DNA from: JARFVT01 sp036677425
GTDB taxonomy: Bacteria; Pseudomonadota; Alphaproteobacteria; UBA8366; Aestuariispiraceae
Assembly: GCA_036677425.1 (NCBI GenBank)
Contig: JARFVT010000012.1
Span: forward strand, 186,001 to 250,000
Length of the DNA stretch: 64,000 nt
Reading direction: 5' to 3'
Positions 8,913 through 17,688 of this stretch are shown here, in pieces (position 1 is the stretch's first letter; every line of letters begins with the position of its first letter). The position numbers and the translations under genes were made by a program. A model generated the notes under the pieces. The model was not told where the DNA came from. It worked only from the letters and a program-made list of their open reading frames with translations, and did no database searches.

Positions 8913-9071
8913 TTAATCGCTGGTCTTTATGGTGATGGTCGTCATCCTAGTGATAACCATGCCTTTTATCATAGTTTTTATCATAGTTTTTATCATGGCT
9001 GGATTAATTGCGTCATAGTTAACTATATGATTTATATTATCAAATATGATGTTAGCATATGGGCTATTCAT
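8913..9071 (-). CDS. Leader peptide rich in Met-Ile-Lys-Thr, upstream of asd
   Basis: A 52-codon ORF starting ATG-AAT at 9071, with GGAG six bases upstream. Residues 26-50 contain MIKTMIKTMIKG and then MVITRMTTITIKTSD: 22 of 25 are Met (5), Ile (6), Lys (4) or Thr (7). The repeated unit is ATGATAAAAACT, twice exactly, with a third copy changed at the end. These are the four amino acids made from aspartate semialdehyde, the product of the next gene, asd. An intrinsic terminator follows. By analogy with thrL and other leader peptides, ribosome stalling here would control read-through into asd. The peptide's residues 1-25 are ordinary. A longer in-frame start (ATG at 9083) is possible. Confidence 0.8.
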   Translation of the reverse strand: MNSPYANIIFDNINHIVNYDAINPAMIKTMIKTMIKGMVITRMTTITIKTSD

Positions 9072-9106
9072 CACCATCTCCATTAATTTTAAACAATGTT
9101 ACTAAT

Positions 9107-9135
9107 CTTTTAGGGGGAAATTATATTTTATGCAA
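9107..9135 (-). promoter_or_regulatory. Candidate promoter for the asd leader transcript
   Basis: On the minus strand, TTGCAT (9135-9130) and TAAAAG (9112-9107) are separated by 17 bases, a reasonable sigma-70-type pair. Transcription would start near 9100, about 30 bases before the leader ATG. The match is moderate and AT-rich sequence gives chance hits. Confidence 0.4.
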
Positions 9136-9159
9136 GGCAGTTTAATTGCGCCATATATT

Positions 9160-9879
9160 TTATTGCCCATCGTAATTGGCTAATATTATCTTTAAATCAT
9201 CAATATCATTGATAATTTTATCAGCAAATGGCGATAAATCTTCATGATTGCTAGTTCCCGTTAACACCCCAACTGCCATTGCACCCGCCGCATTTGCCAT
9301 TTGTAAATCATGAATATTATCGCCAATAACGGCCACTTCCGATGGACCAATATCAATCACCTGACAAAAGCCATTAACCATGCCCGCCGTTGGTTTAATG
9401 CCATAACCCGAATCATAACCACAAATAAAATCACACATAGGCAATATATTAAACCCACCCAATGATGCCTCAATCCCTTGTTGTGAATCTGAAGAAGCAA
9501 CCCCCAATTTTAAACCTAACCCTTGCAAATATTTAAATAAACCATGTAAATCCACCAATGGTACAACATGATTTTTTATTTCTAACAAAAATAAATCATG
9601 AATTTCTTTTGATAGCTGTTGAAACGGCTTTATATTATCTGGCATTAGTTCCAACCAGCATTCAAGTATTTCAATTTCTGTTCCTGCCGCCAATATTGAA
9701 TCTGGCAAAGCAGTATTTTTTTCTTTTGACCAGCCGCTATTACTTAACATTTTATGGGCCAATTCCTGATTTCCAACCGCAATATGCATGGCCCCTTTGT
9801 GATTAAGCGGCATCCAGCTTTTATCATAATCGATTAATGTACCGTCTTTATCGAATAAAATAGCTTTGATTTTTTTCAT
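9160..9879 (-). CDS. HAD-superfamily phosphatase, phosphoglycolate phosphatase-like
   Basis: Haloacid-dehalogenase-type phosphatase of 239 residues. The nucleophile motif is ILFDKDGTLID at the N-terminus. Motif II Ser lies in GVASSDSQQG, the motif III Lys in GYGIKPTAG, and the acidic motif IV is VIGDNIHDLQMANAAG. A helical cap lies between motifs I and II, as in Gph and related subfamily I enzymes. The substrate is not certain. It points towards the asd leader but the leader has its own likely promoter. An REP-like repeat island begins just upstream of its start. Confidence 0.85.
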   Translation of the reverse strand: MKKIKAILFDKDGTLIDYDKSWMPLNHKGAMHIAVGNQELAHKMLSNSGWSKEKNTALPDSILAAGTEIEILECWLELMPDNIKPFQQLSKEIHDLFLLEIKNHVVPLVDLHGLFKYLQGLGLKLGVASSDSQQGIEASLGGFNILPMCDFICGYDSGYGIKPTAGMVNGFCQVIDIGPSEVAVIGDNIHDLQMANAAGAMAVGVLTGTSNHEDLSPFADKIINDIDDLKIILANYDGQ

Positions 9880-9887
9880 ATATGATT

Positions 9888-10256
9888 CTCTTTTTTATAT
9901 TTACGCAAATACGTCGTCGTGGCTAAAGCCACTCGGGGTTTGCTAGATTCTTTTTATATTTACGCCTAACGGCGGCGGGCAGTCGCCCTTACAATCACTT
10001 CGTGATTGGTTACTCTTTTTATATTTACGCCTAACGGCGGCGGGCAGTCGCCCTTACAATCACTTCGTGATTGGTTACTCTTTTTATATTTACGCAAATA
10101 CGTCGTCGTGGCTAAAGCCACTCGGGATTTGCTAGCACGATATACGCAAAGGTTTGTGTTTGTAACGAGCATTTTTAAATGCGAGAGCGAACAAGTGTGA
10201 GCACGCAAAGCGCAGCTTAGTGCAACGCTAAAAAGAATCCGACTGCCCGCCGCGTA
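9888..10256. repeat. REP-like palindromic repeat island (A-B-B-A arrangement)
   Basis: This 390-bp gap holds GC-rich repeats unlike the surrounding DNA. Unit A (9888-9947 and 10078-10135) contains GTGGCTAAAGCCAC and GCAAA...TTTGC pairs. Unit B (9948-10012 and 10013-10077) is repeated in tandem exactly, period 65; it contains GGGC-AGTC-GCCC and a hairpin AATCAC-TTC-GTGATT. All units begin with CTTTTTATATTTACGC. After 10136 come other palindromic pieces (GCATTTTTAAATGC), and at 10230-10255 AAAAAGAATC and CGACTGCCCGCCGCG, the inverse of the B-unit start and core. Short ORFs called here are repeat artefacts. Confidence 0.85.
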
Positions 10257-10269
10257 ATATATTATATGC

Positions 10270-11457
10270 TTATCTTAAAATCCCGCCATAAATTTCATCA
10301 TCGCCAACCACCCCGACTAATTTATCATCCTCGACCAATAAAACCGGCCAACCAGTATTATAACGCATTTCAATATTCCACTGCATTTTCATATTTGCCG
10401 GCGCAGCAATCACCATATTTTTGTCTATATCTTTCATATTACTATCTTGATCACAAAATTTTATTGCCATGTCTTTACCATCAAAATTTGCCGTGATTAA
10501 TTTATTTTGATCATCGATCTTAACACGGTAATGGCCTTTACAATCCAAGACCAACCAGCCATCATCACAGTCTAAATCAGCAGTTTTTGTCATGAATGAC
10601 GACCCTTGCAACACATTTAATGGGTTCATATGGGCGACGAATTCGGCGACATACTGATTAGCAGGTTTTAAAACTATTTCCTCTGGCTCGCCATATTGAA
10701 CTATCCGCCCGCCCTCCATAATTGCAATATGAATACCAATTTTTAATGCTTCATCCAGATCATGGCTAACAAAAATTATTGTTTTTTTCAATTCACGTTG
10801 TAAATCAAGCAAGAAATCTTGCAAATGATTACGGATAAGCGGATCAAGAGCGGAAAATGGCTCATCCATCAATAAAATATCCGCATCGGTGGCAAATGCC
10901 CTGGCTAAGCCAACCCGTTGTTGCATCCCGCCCGATAATTCATCGGCATATTTATCTTTCCATTGCAATAAATCGACCAATTCTAATTTTTCAATGATTA
11001 TTGGTTGCCGTTCTGCCAAGCTCATGCCTTTTAATTCCAAGCCAAGCCCGACATTTTCAGAAACCGTACGCCAAGGCAGTAAGGCAAATTGTTGAAATAC
11101 CATGGCAATGCGACTGGTACGCATTTGGCGTAATATTTCATCATCGCAACTTGCAATATCCACCTGACCGCCATTATGGGCGATTTCCACCTGCCCGCGC
11201 GTTACTTTATTAAGGCCATTAACTGCGCGTAATAGGGTCGATTTGCCCGATCCAGATAGCCCCATAAGCACGCAAATTTCACCGGCATGAATATTGATGC
11301 TGCAATCTGCAACTCCAAGAACCGCGTCGGTTGCCTTTAATATATACTCCCGATCTTCGCCTTTATCTAACAGGCTTAAGGCCTCGGCTTGTCTATCTCC
11401 AAAAATTATATCGACATTTTTAAAAGATACTGCGATCGGGTTATTTTTGATGCTCAT
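10270..11457 (-). CDS. Choline/glycine betaine ABC transporter, ATP-binding protein
   Basis: ATPase of an OpuA/ProU/Cho-type importer, 395 residues. Walker A is GLSGSGKST near residue 70, the Q-loop is MVFQQFALLPWRT, the signature is LSGGMQQRVGLARA, Walker B is ILLMDEPFSALD, and the switch His lies in FVSHDLDEAL. A C-terminal CBS-like extension follows from about residue 275. It overlaps the permease gene by 4 bp (ATGA), so the two are translationally coupled. It is the last gene of the operon. Substrate class follows from the linked binding protein, which resembles ChoX. Confidence 0.93.
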   Translation of the reverse strand: MSIKNNPIAVSFKNVDIIFGDRQAEALSLLDKGEDREYILKATDAVLGVADCSINIHAGEICVLMGLSGSGKSTLLRAVNGLNKVTRGQVEIAHNGGQVDIASCDDEILRQMRTSRIAMVFQQFALLPWRTVSENVGLGLELKGMSLAERQPIIIEKLELVDLLQWKDKYADELSGGMQQRVGLARAFATDADILLMDEPFSALDPLIRNHLQDFLLDLQRELKKTIIFVSHDLDEALKIGIHIAIMEGGRIVQYGEPEEIVLKPANQYVAEFVAHMNPLNVLQGSSFMTKTADLDCDDGWLVLDCKGHYRVKIDDQNKLITANFDGKDMAIKFCDQDSNMKDIDKNMVIAAPANMKMQWNIEMRYNTGWPVLLVEDDKLVGVVGDDEIYGGILR

Positions 11458-12305
11458 GATTTTGGCCTGCGTTTCTTTTCAGGAAGCTTGCATACCCTGT
11501 CCATAATGATTGCCACAATAACGATGGCTATGCCTGCCTCGAACCCCTTCGCAGGGTTTACTTGATTTATGGCACGCAAAATTGGAATGCCAAGCCCCGG
11601 CGCGGCAACCATCGATGCAATCACCACCATCGATAATGATAACATTATGGTTTGGGTTAATCCCGCCATAATATTTGGAATAGCATATGGAATTTCTACC
11701 TTCCATAATATTTGTTTTTTGGTTGCGCCAAAGCTTTCTGCCGCTTCTAATAATGGTTTTGATGTCGATGAAATACCAAGATAAGTTAACCTGATCGATG
11801 CGGGTGAGACAAAAATAACCGTGGCAACTAAACCCGGCACTGGCCCTAAGCCAAATAAAGTAAGGGCAGGAATAAGATAAACAAAGGTTGGAATAGTTTG
11901 CATCATATCCAGTAATGGACGAATAGCCAGCCAAACCTTAGGGCGGTGTGCCGTTAAAATTCCCATAGGAATTCCAATTAGCAAAGATAATAGGCTAGCC
12001 CAGATAACCAAGGATAAGGTGTCCATAGTATCTTGCCAATAACCAAGATTAATAATCAATAACAGCGATAATATGATGAAAAGGCAAATTTTCCACGACC
12101 TATGTAGCAAATAAGCACCAACCGCGATTAATCCTATCATAATAAAGGCGGGAATTGATGTTAATATCAATGCGGTTATGTCAAAAACATATTCAAGCCC
12201 AAGGGTAAAGCCATCGAATAGCCAAAATAAATATTGATCAAGAAAATCAACAAAATTTGCCAACCATTTACCAATTGGTATTTTATTATTTTCTAACCAT
12301 TCCAT
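11454..12305 (-). CDS. Choline/glycine betaine ABC transporter, permease
   Basis: Inner-membrane permease of the ProW/ChoW type, 283 residues, with six or more hydrophobic segments. The typical EAA-like coupling loop is seen as EAAESFGATKKQILWKVEIP near residue 200, and IPTFVYLIPALTLFGLGPVPG is the conserved central helix pair (only part quoted in the family logo). It lies between the binding-protein gene (78 bp upstream) and the ATPase gene (4-bp overlap). It appears intact although the binding-protein gene is interrupted. Confidence 0.93.
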   Translation of the reverse strand: MEWLENNKIPIGKWLANFVDFLDQYLFWLFDGFTLGLEYVFDITALILTSIPAFIMIGLIAVGAYLLHRSWKICLFIILSLLLIINLGYWQDTMDTLSLVIWASLLSLLIGIPMGILTAHRPKVWLAIRPLLDMMQTIPTFVYLIPALTLFGLGPVPGLVATVIFVSPASIRLTYLGISSTSKPLLEAAESFGATKKQILWKVEIPYAIPNIMAGLTQTIMLSLSMVVIASMVAAPGLGIPILRAINQVNPAKGFEAGIAIVIVAIIMDRVCKLPEKKRRPKS

Positions 12306-12328
12306 AATTGCCTATCCTAAGTTTTATA

Positions 12329-12363
12329 TAAAAATGGTCAGCCCATGCAATATGACCGGTCAT
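12329..12363 (-). terminator. Hairpin with short T-run between binding-protein and permease genes
   Basis: On the minus strand GGTCA (12357-12353 side) pairs with TGACC (12340-12336 side) around a 12-base loop and is followed by ATTTTTAT. The upper part overlaps a perfect 12-bp palindrome, ATGACCGGTCAT (12352-12363). Such hairpins after the binding-protein gene often lower expression of the membrane parts. The stem is short, so this is tentative. Confidence 0.4.
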
Positions 12364-12383
12364 TAATATTTCAACTATTAATT

Positions 12384-13334
12384 TTATAAGCCAATTTTTG
12401 CCTTAACAGCCTTTAATCCATCTTTACTGTCAAGAGTGGTAACACCGTTTAACCAACCATCAATAACATTGGAATTGATCTTTAACCATGCCAAAGCTGC
12501 CACATCAGCGTCTTTACCATCATTAAGGATTAATCCCATGATTTCATTTTCCATCGCCAATGTAAATTGTAAATTACCAAGCAATTTACCAACATTAGGG
12601 CATTGGGTTGAATAGCCTTTCCTAGTGTTAGTATAAACATCCGCACCACCAAAATTAGCCCCGAAGAAATCATCACAGCCAGATAGATATGTTAAATCAA
12701 AATTAGCATTCATTGGATGCGGAGCCAAACCTAAAAATACCACCATTTTATCACGTTTTCCAGCCCTTTTAACCTGTGATAACATTCATTGTTCAGAACT
12801 TTCCACAAGTTTAAAGTCTTTTAAACCAAATTCATTATAATTAATCATATCAAGAATGATGCGATTGCCATCATTACCTGGTTCAATGCCGTATATTTCG
12901 CCCTTTAATTGATCTTTAAATTTAGCAATATCAGCAAAAGATTTTAATCCCGCATCAGCAGCTTTTTTATTGACTGCCAATGTATATTTTGCACCCGTTA
13001 AATTGGCAGGCTTAATTATTTCAACGCTGCCATCTTTTCTATAGGCGGCAATATCACCTTCCATTGTTGGCATCCAATTGCCTAAAAACACATCAATATC
13101 GCCCGTTGACATGCTTTTATATGTAACAGGCACGCTTAGAATTTTTATATCAGGATCATAACCAAGCCCATCTAATATAATGCTGGTTGCCGCCGTGGTT
13201 GCGGTGATATCTGTCCAGCCAACATCGGACATATTAACTGCTTTACAGCTTGCAGCATCACCCGCATATGCCGATTGCGCCGTCATTAATATTGCGCCCA
13301 CTAAGGCAATATTTAGCATTAAGTTAGTTTTCAT
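12384..13334 (-). pseudogene. Choline/betaine-binding protein gene (ChoX/ProX-like) with in-frame TGA
   Basis: Periplasmic substrate-binding protein split by one stop. The first part (13334-12789, 182 residues) has a signal peptide ending SAYA-GDA, the DVGWTDITATTA motif and FLGNWMP, and ends SSEQ. Then comes TGA, directly followed in the same frame by MLSQVKRAGKR to the natural end at 12384. The family usually reads SSEQGML here, so GGA to TGA explains it. The second part also has FLGLAPHPMN where relatives usually have Trp in FLGW, which may remove a ligand-cage aromatic. The second half could restart at the ATG touching the TGA but would lack a signal peptide. Other genes here use TGA as a normal stop, so recoding is unlikely. 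Confidence 0.8.
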
Positions 13335-13386
13335 AATTATTTAACTCCTGATCATAATATTAGCATTAATTTATTATATTAAAATA

Positions 13387-14781
13387 TTAATTTTCAAATA
13401 TAGAGGTCATATTAATCTCGCTCGCCTGCAGCTCTTCTAATACACGCGCACATAAAATATCAAGATCATTTTTATTACTGGCTTCACAACGTAATACCAA
13501 TGCATTTTGTGTATTTGATGCCCTTATTAACCACCAACCTTCATCTTGCAATACCCTTACCCCGTCAATTTTATTGACCACAGCATCCGTTGCATCCAGT
13601 CTGGCTTTTATTTCCTCAATGATCTCAAATTTACGTATTTCTGGCACTTCGATACGTATTTCTGGCGTATTAACCATCTGCGGTAACTCATCGCATAAAT
13701 CGCTTAATTTTTTACCACCATCAGCTAAATAATTTATTAATCTTATGGCGGCGTAAATTGCATCATCATAAACAAAATAATGGTCTGCAAAGAAAATATG
13801 GCCGCTCATTTCTCCTGCCAGCGGTGCATCATATTCCGCCATTTTGCTTTTTATAATCGAATGGCCCGTCGGACACATTATTGGAATACCACCAAGCCGT
13901 TCGACCTCATCAAATAAAATTTGGCTGGCTTTAACATCTGCTAAGATATGTGCGCCTTGATGCTTTTGTAAAACTTCACGCGCATAAATCGCCAATAGCT
14001 GATCACCCCATATGACCCTACCCTTATCATCAACCACGCCGATACGATCGCCATCACCATCAAATGCCACGCCTAAATCACATTTTTCTGATAATATTAC
14101 ATCTTTTAACTGTTGTAAATTTTCTTCAACCGTTGGGTCGGGGTGATGAGCGGGGAAACTGCCGTCAATTTCTTCATTCATCATTATATGTTCGCCTGGA
14201 ATATTACCCGCAACCATCATCATCGCTGGCCCCGCAACGCCATTACCCGCATCCCACGCAACCTTCAGGCCATTATTGCTGTTATAATCATCAACCATTC
14301 GCATAACATAGCTTTCCAAACAATCCACATCAATGATGCAGCCATTACCCTTTGCCCATGAGCCTTTATTTGCCAAATCTTGCAGATTTCTTATATCATC
14401 GCCATAAAATGGCGCATTATCCAATATTATTTTAAAACCATTATATTCTGGCGGGTTATGCGAGCCAGTTATCATTATACCAACGGCGGCATTTAAAGTT
14501 TTTGCCGCAAAATAAACACAAGGTGTTGGCACAAGACCAATACGTAGAACATATAGCCAACATGATGCAAAACAACGGCAAAGCTCTTCTTCTAAAACAG
14601 GTGAAGATATACGCCCATCATAACCAACAACGGCAATACGCCCACAATTACCAGCGGCAATAGTGCCCATGCTACGCCCCAATGCCAATGCATCGGCAGG
14701 TGATAAGCTGCGCCCTACGATACCGCGAATATCATATTCGCGCAAAATCGAAGGATCAAAATAATGCCCATTATTCAGCAT
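13387..14781 (-). CDS. Phosphomannomutase/phosphoglucomutase
   Basis: Alpha-D-phosphohexomutase of 464 residues that interconverts hexose 1- and 6-phosphates, feeding GalU and Ugd encoded next. The phosphoserine loop is TGSHNPPEYNGFK near residue 104-116, the metal loop is AFDGDGDRIGVVD, the sugar loop GEMSGHIFF lies near residue 320, and the C-terminal phosphate loop is RASNTQNALVLRCEA. Size and motifs fit the AlgC/ManB group that accepts mannose and glucose. It is 116 bp from ugd, so it may have its own promoter. Confidence 0.93.
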   Translation of the reverse strand: MLNNGHYFDPSILREYDIRGIVGRSLSPADALALGRSMGTIAAGNCGRIAVVGYDGRISSPVLEEELCRCFASCWLYVLRIGLVPTPCVYFAAKTLNAAVGIMITGSHNPPEYNGFKIILDNAPFYGDDIRNLQDLANKGSWAKGNGCIIDVDCLESYVMRMVDDYNSNNGLKVAWDAGNGVAGPAMMMVAGNIPGEHIMMNEEIDGSFPAHHPDPTVEENLQQLKDVILSEKCDLGVAFDGDGDRIGVVDDKGRVIWGDQLLAIYAREVLQKHQGAHILADVKASQILFDEVERLGGIPIMCPTGHSIIKSKMAEYDAPLAGEMSGHIFFADHYFVYDDAIYAAIRLINYLADGGKKLSDLCDELPQMVNTPEIRIEVPEIRKFEIIEEIKARLDATDAVVNKIDGVRVLQDEGWWLIRASNTQNALVLRCEASNKNDLDILCARVLEELQASEINMTSIFEN

Positions 14782-14897
14782 ATTATTGAATATCCACCAT
14801 AATCATTACCCAATTAATATTATAATTATATCTATATCTATAGCTTATAATATATATATTATCTAATATTTATAAAAGTGCCAAATTAATTATTAAA

Positions 14898-16202
14898 TTA
14901 CGGCCTACCGATGCTATAATATTGAATACCTATATCTAGCATTTGTTGTTTTTCATAAATATTTCTTAAGTCAATTATGATCGGCGAGGTTAGTTTGTTT
15001 TTGACAATATTTAAATCTAATTCTTTAAATTGCCGCCATTCGGTTAAAATAACCACCGCGTCTGCGCCATGCATTGCTGCATATTGATCATCTGCCCATG
15101 TGATATTATTCAACAGTTTTTTGGCCTGATCCATGCCTTGCGGGTCAAAACCGATGATATTTGCCCCTGTTCTTTGTAGCTCTGGCACAATATCAAGGCT
15201 GGGGCTATCGCGCATATCGTCGGTTTCTGCCTTGAATGTAAAGCCAAGTATAGCGATATTTTTACCTGCAATATTATCATCAAAAACAGCGGCAATTTTA
15301 TTTGCCATATTGATTTTACGTTGATTATTAACTTTTACAACCGTATCGACAATTTGCATTGAGCAATTAAATTGTTTGGCGGTATTTAATAATGCCAATG
15401 TATCTTTTGGAAAACAAGAGCCACCATAACCAGGGCCTGGCTGCAGAAATTTAGAACCAATTCGCCCGTCCATGCCAATGCCATTTGCAACATCAATAAC
15501 ATTGCCGCCAGTTTTTTCACAAAGATCGGCAAGTTCATTAATGAAGGTAATTTTAGTGGCTAAAAACGCATTGGCAGCATATTTTATAAGCTCTGCTGTT
15601 TCCAACCCCGTTATTAATATAGGATAACCTTGATCACTAATATATTGATATATTTCCTGCATAACAGCAATGGCACGCGGGGCTTCTGCGCCAATGACCA
15701 CTCTATCTGGTTTTGAAAAATCTTCAATCGCCACGCCTTCACGCAAAAACTCAGGGTTGGATACCATATCAAAATCAGCATTTGGATTAATATCGCGAAT
15801 GGCCTTTTCAACAAGCCGTGCTGTGCCAACGGGAACGGTGGATTTATCAATAATAACCGTATAGTCATTAATAGATCTGGCAATTTCACCCGCAACGGCA
15901 AAAACATATTTTAAATCTGCATCGCCTGTTTCTGGATGCGGCGGCGTGCCAACCGCAATGAATATGGCATCTGTATTTTTTACCGATTGCTTTAAACTTG
16001 TACTAAATTTCAATCGGCCTGTGTCTTTATGCTTTAATACTAATTCTTTTAGCCCCTGTTCATAAATCGGTATTTCGCCATTTTTCAAACATTCGATCTT
16101 ATCCGCGTCAATATCAACACAAGTCACATCCAAACCAAATTCGGCAAAACATGCGCCGCTAACTAAACCAACATATCCTGTACCAATTATTGCGATCCGC
16201 AT
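14898..16202 (-). CDS. ugd: UDP-glucose 6-dehydrogenase
   Basis: Oxidises UDP-glucose to UDP-glucuronate for surface polysaccharide. The 434-residue protein has the NAD-binding GTGYVGLVSGACFAEFG at the N-terminus, TVPVGTA, the central NPEFLREGVAI, and the catalytic Cys in GYGGSCFPKD near residue 262. FTFKAETDDMRDSP marks the C-terminal UDP-binding domain. It follows galU directly, with its ATG next to the galU stop, so the pair is one transcript: GalU supplies its substrate. Confidence 0.96.
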   Translation of the reverse strand: MRIAIIGTGYVGLVSGACFAEFGLDVTCVDIDADKIECLKNGEIPIYEQGLKELVLKHKDTGRLKFSTSLKQSVKNTDAIFIAVGTPPHPETGDADLKYVFAVAGEIARSINDYTVIIDKSTVPVGTARLVEKAIRDINPNADFDMVSNPEFLREGVAIEDFSKPDRVVIGAEAPRAIAVMQEIYQYISDQGYPILITGLETAELIKYAANAFLATKITFINELADLCEKTGGNVIDVANGIGMDGRIGSKFLQPGPGYGGSCFPKDTLALLNTAKQFNCSMQIVDTVVKVNNQRKINMANKIAAVFDDNIAGKNIAILGFTFKAETDDMRDSPSLDIVPELQRTGANIIGFDPQGMDQAKKLLNNITWADDQYAAMHGADAVVILTEWRQFKELDLNIVKNKLTSPIIIDLRNIYEKQQMLDIGIQYYSIGRP

Positions 16203-17102
16203 TTAAATATTATCCTGATCAATATCCATATTATTATATTTTTGTAAAATCTTCTTGGTATTCTCGCGCATATCTGACCTTGCCAGTGAAAAAGCAATAT
16301 TGGCATCCAACCAACCAGGTTTAGTACCGCAATCAAATCTTTCACCATCAAAACGCAACCCATGAAATGGCTTGCCGCCAATTAATTTTGCCATCGCATC
16401 GGTTAATTGAATTTCATTACCCGCGCCAATTTGATGTTTATCCAAATGTTTGAATATTTCAGCATCTAAAATATAACGACCAATTATCGATAATGTTGAT
16501 GGCGCATCGCATGGGCGTGGTTTTTCAACCAAACCTTCGCATATTACTAATTTATCATTGCCATTTGGTGTATCTAAAATGCCGTATTTATCGGTATCAG
16601 TTCTTGGAACATCCATCACCGCCACCATATTACCGCCTGTTTCCTCATATGCTTTTATCAACTGACCAATACATGGTCGATCGCTTAGAATTAAATCATC
16701 AGGGGATATAATGGCAAACGCCTCCTCACCAATCATATCACGAGCGCACCATATGGCATGACCTAAGCCCAATGCCTGATTTTGTCGGATATATTTTATC
16801 GCGCCAGTTTCTGGTAAAAAATCATTGATACTTGCCAGTTCACGCTCTCTATTACCACGCGCCAATAATATTTGATTAAGTTCAAATGCTAAATCAAAAT
16901 GATCCTCGATATTTTGTTTATTGCGACCGATGATAAAAATAAATTCTTCAATACCCGCATCGATTGCTTCTTCCAAGGCATATTGGATAAGCGGTTTATC
17001 GACCACGGTTAACATTTCTTTTGGCATAGACTTGGTAGCAGGTAAAAATCTTGTACCAAAGCCCGCTACAGGAAAAATAGCCTTGCGAATTGACTTTACC
17101 AT
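16203..17102 (-). CDS. galU: UTP-glucose-1-phosphate uridylyltransferase
   Basis: Makes UDP-glucose from UTP and glucose 1-phosphate. The nucleotide-binding start reads AIFPVAGFGTRFLPATKSMPK, of which GFGTRFLP is diagnostic; EMLTVVDKPLIQYA, LGHAIWCARD and VEKPRP follow. I place the start at the ATG (17102), not the in-frame GTG at 17114, because GTGGA lies at ribosome-site distance before the ATG and nothing suitable precedes the GTG. About 299 residues, normal for GalU. First gene of the galU-ugd pair. Confidence 0.95.
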   Translation of the reverse strand: MVKSIRKAIFPVAGFGTRFLPATKSMPKEMLTVVDKPLIQYALEEAIDAGIEEFIFIIGRNKQNIEDHFDLAFELNQILLARGNRERELASINDFLPETGAIKYIRQNQALGLGHAIWCARDMIGEEAFAIISPDDLILSDRPCIGQLIKAYEETGGNMVAVMDVPRTDTDKYGILDTPNGNDKLVICEGLVEKPRPCDAPSTLSIIGRYILDAEIFKHLDKHQIGAGNEIQLTDAMAKLIGGKPFHGLRFDGERFDCGTKPGWLDANIAFSLARSDMRENTKKILQKYNNMDIDQDNI

Positions 17103-17195
17103 GATAATTTCCACTTTAAATAAAAATTTATAAATAACCTAAATAATATTGTAAACTATACCCATTCAATTGATTTAAAGATCACATCAATAAAA

Positions 17196-17657
17196 TTATC
17201 CCAGCAATATATCTTTCGCACGATTAATTATTGCCGCGCGTTCCACATCACCACCCGCATCGGGATGGTATTTTTTCATTAATTTACGATGAGCATCACG
17301 GATTTCATTTTCACCAGCACCGTGTTCTAGGCCTAAAATATCATAGGCATCTGTTTTATTATTTGGATAATTTTTATCTGCTTGATTAGCATAATTATTT
17401 TGGGATTTACCGTTGAATTTTTTATAAATATTTTTTACCATTAAAAATCGTCTAACCCATGGCAGAAAAGACAGGGCTGCCAACCAGATCATTTGTACTT
17501 TGCCCGTAGCAACTAAAAATAAAATTAATAATAAAACGCCGACAACAAAGAACCAGCGCATTGAATATAACATATCTTTTGGATCGGCAGATTTATATTT
17601 ATTTGTCACATAAATAAATAATAATAACAGAATAACCCCGCCCAATATAAGCTGCAT
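17196..17657 (-). CDS. Membrane-anchored J-domain protein (Pam18/TIM14-like layout)
   Basis: A 153-residue protein with two or three hydrophobic segments (about residues 2-18, 35-50 and 57-66), a short basic linker, and a C-terminal J domain from about residue 100. The HPD tripeptide is in KKYHPDAGG. A J domain at the C-terminus behind a membrane anchor is the layout of mitochondrial Pam18/Tim14 and its alphaproteobacterial relatives. It should stimulate DnaK at the inner membrane; the client is unknown. It lies 31 bp downstream of mipZ, so it is probably co-transcribed. Confidence 0.85.
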   Translation of the reverse strand: MQLILGGVILLLLFIYVTNKYKSADPKDMLYSMRWFFVVGVLLLILFLVATGKVQMIWLAALSFLPWVRRFLMVKNIYKKFNGKSQNNYANQADKNYPNNKTDAYDILGLEHGAGENEIRDAHRKLMKKYHPDAGGDVERAAIINRAKDILLG

Positions 17658-17688
17658 TAATATATCCTTATCATAATGATAATCATGC

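Noticed and set aside
8835..9086. An 83-codon plus-strand ORF upstream of asd
   Set aside because: It is the complement of the asd leader ORF and terminator; its His/Tyr repeats are the reverse of the 12-base Met-Ile-Lys-Thr repeats, and it has no ribosome site.
8770..9159. Lysine riboswitch before asd
   Set aside because: No recognisable L-box features; the region is explained by the leader ORF and a simple hairpin.
9966..10208. Overlapping ORFs of 64 and 80 codons
   Set aside because: They arise from the palindromic A and B repeats, which are open on both strands.
12786..12788. TGA as a recoded codon (Trp, Gly or selenocysteine)
   Set aside because: TGA ends other genes here normally (RND transporter, hslV), no selenocysteine-type context is visible, and the family residue is Gly, one base away.
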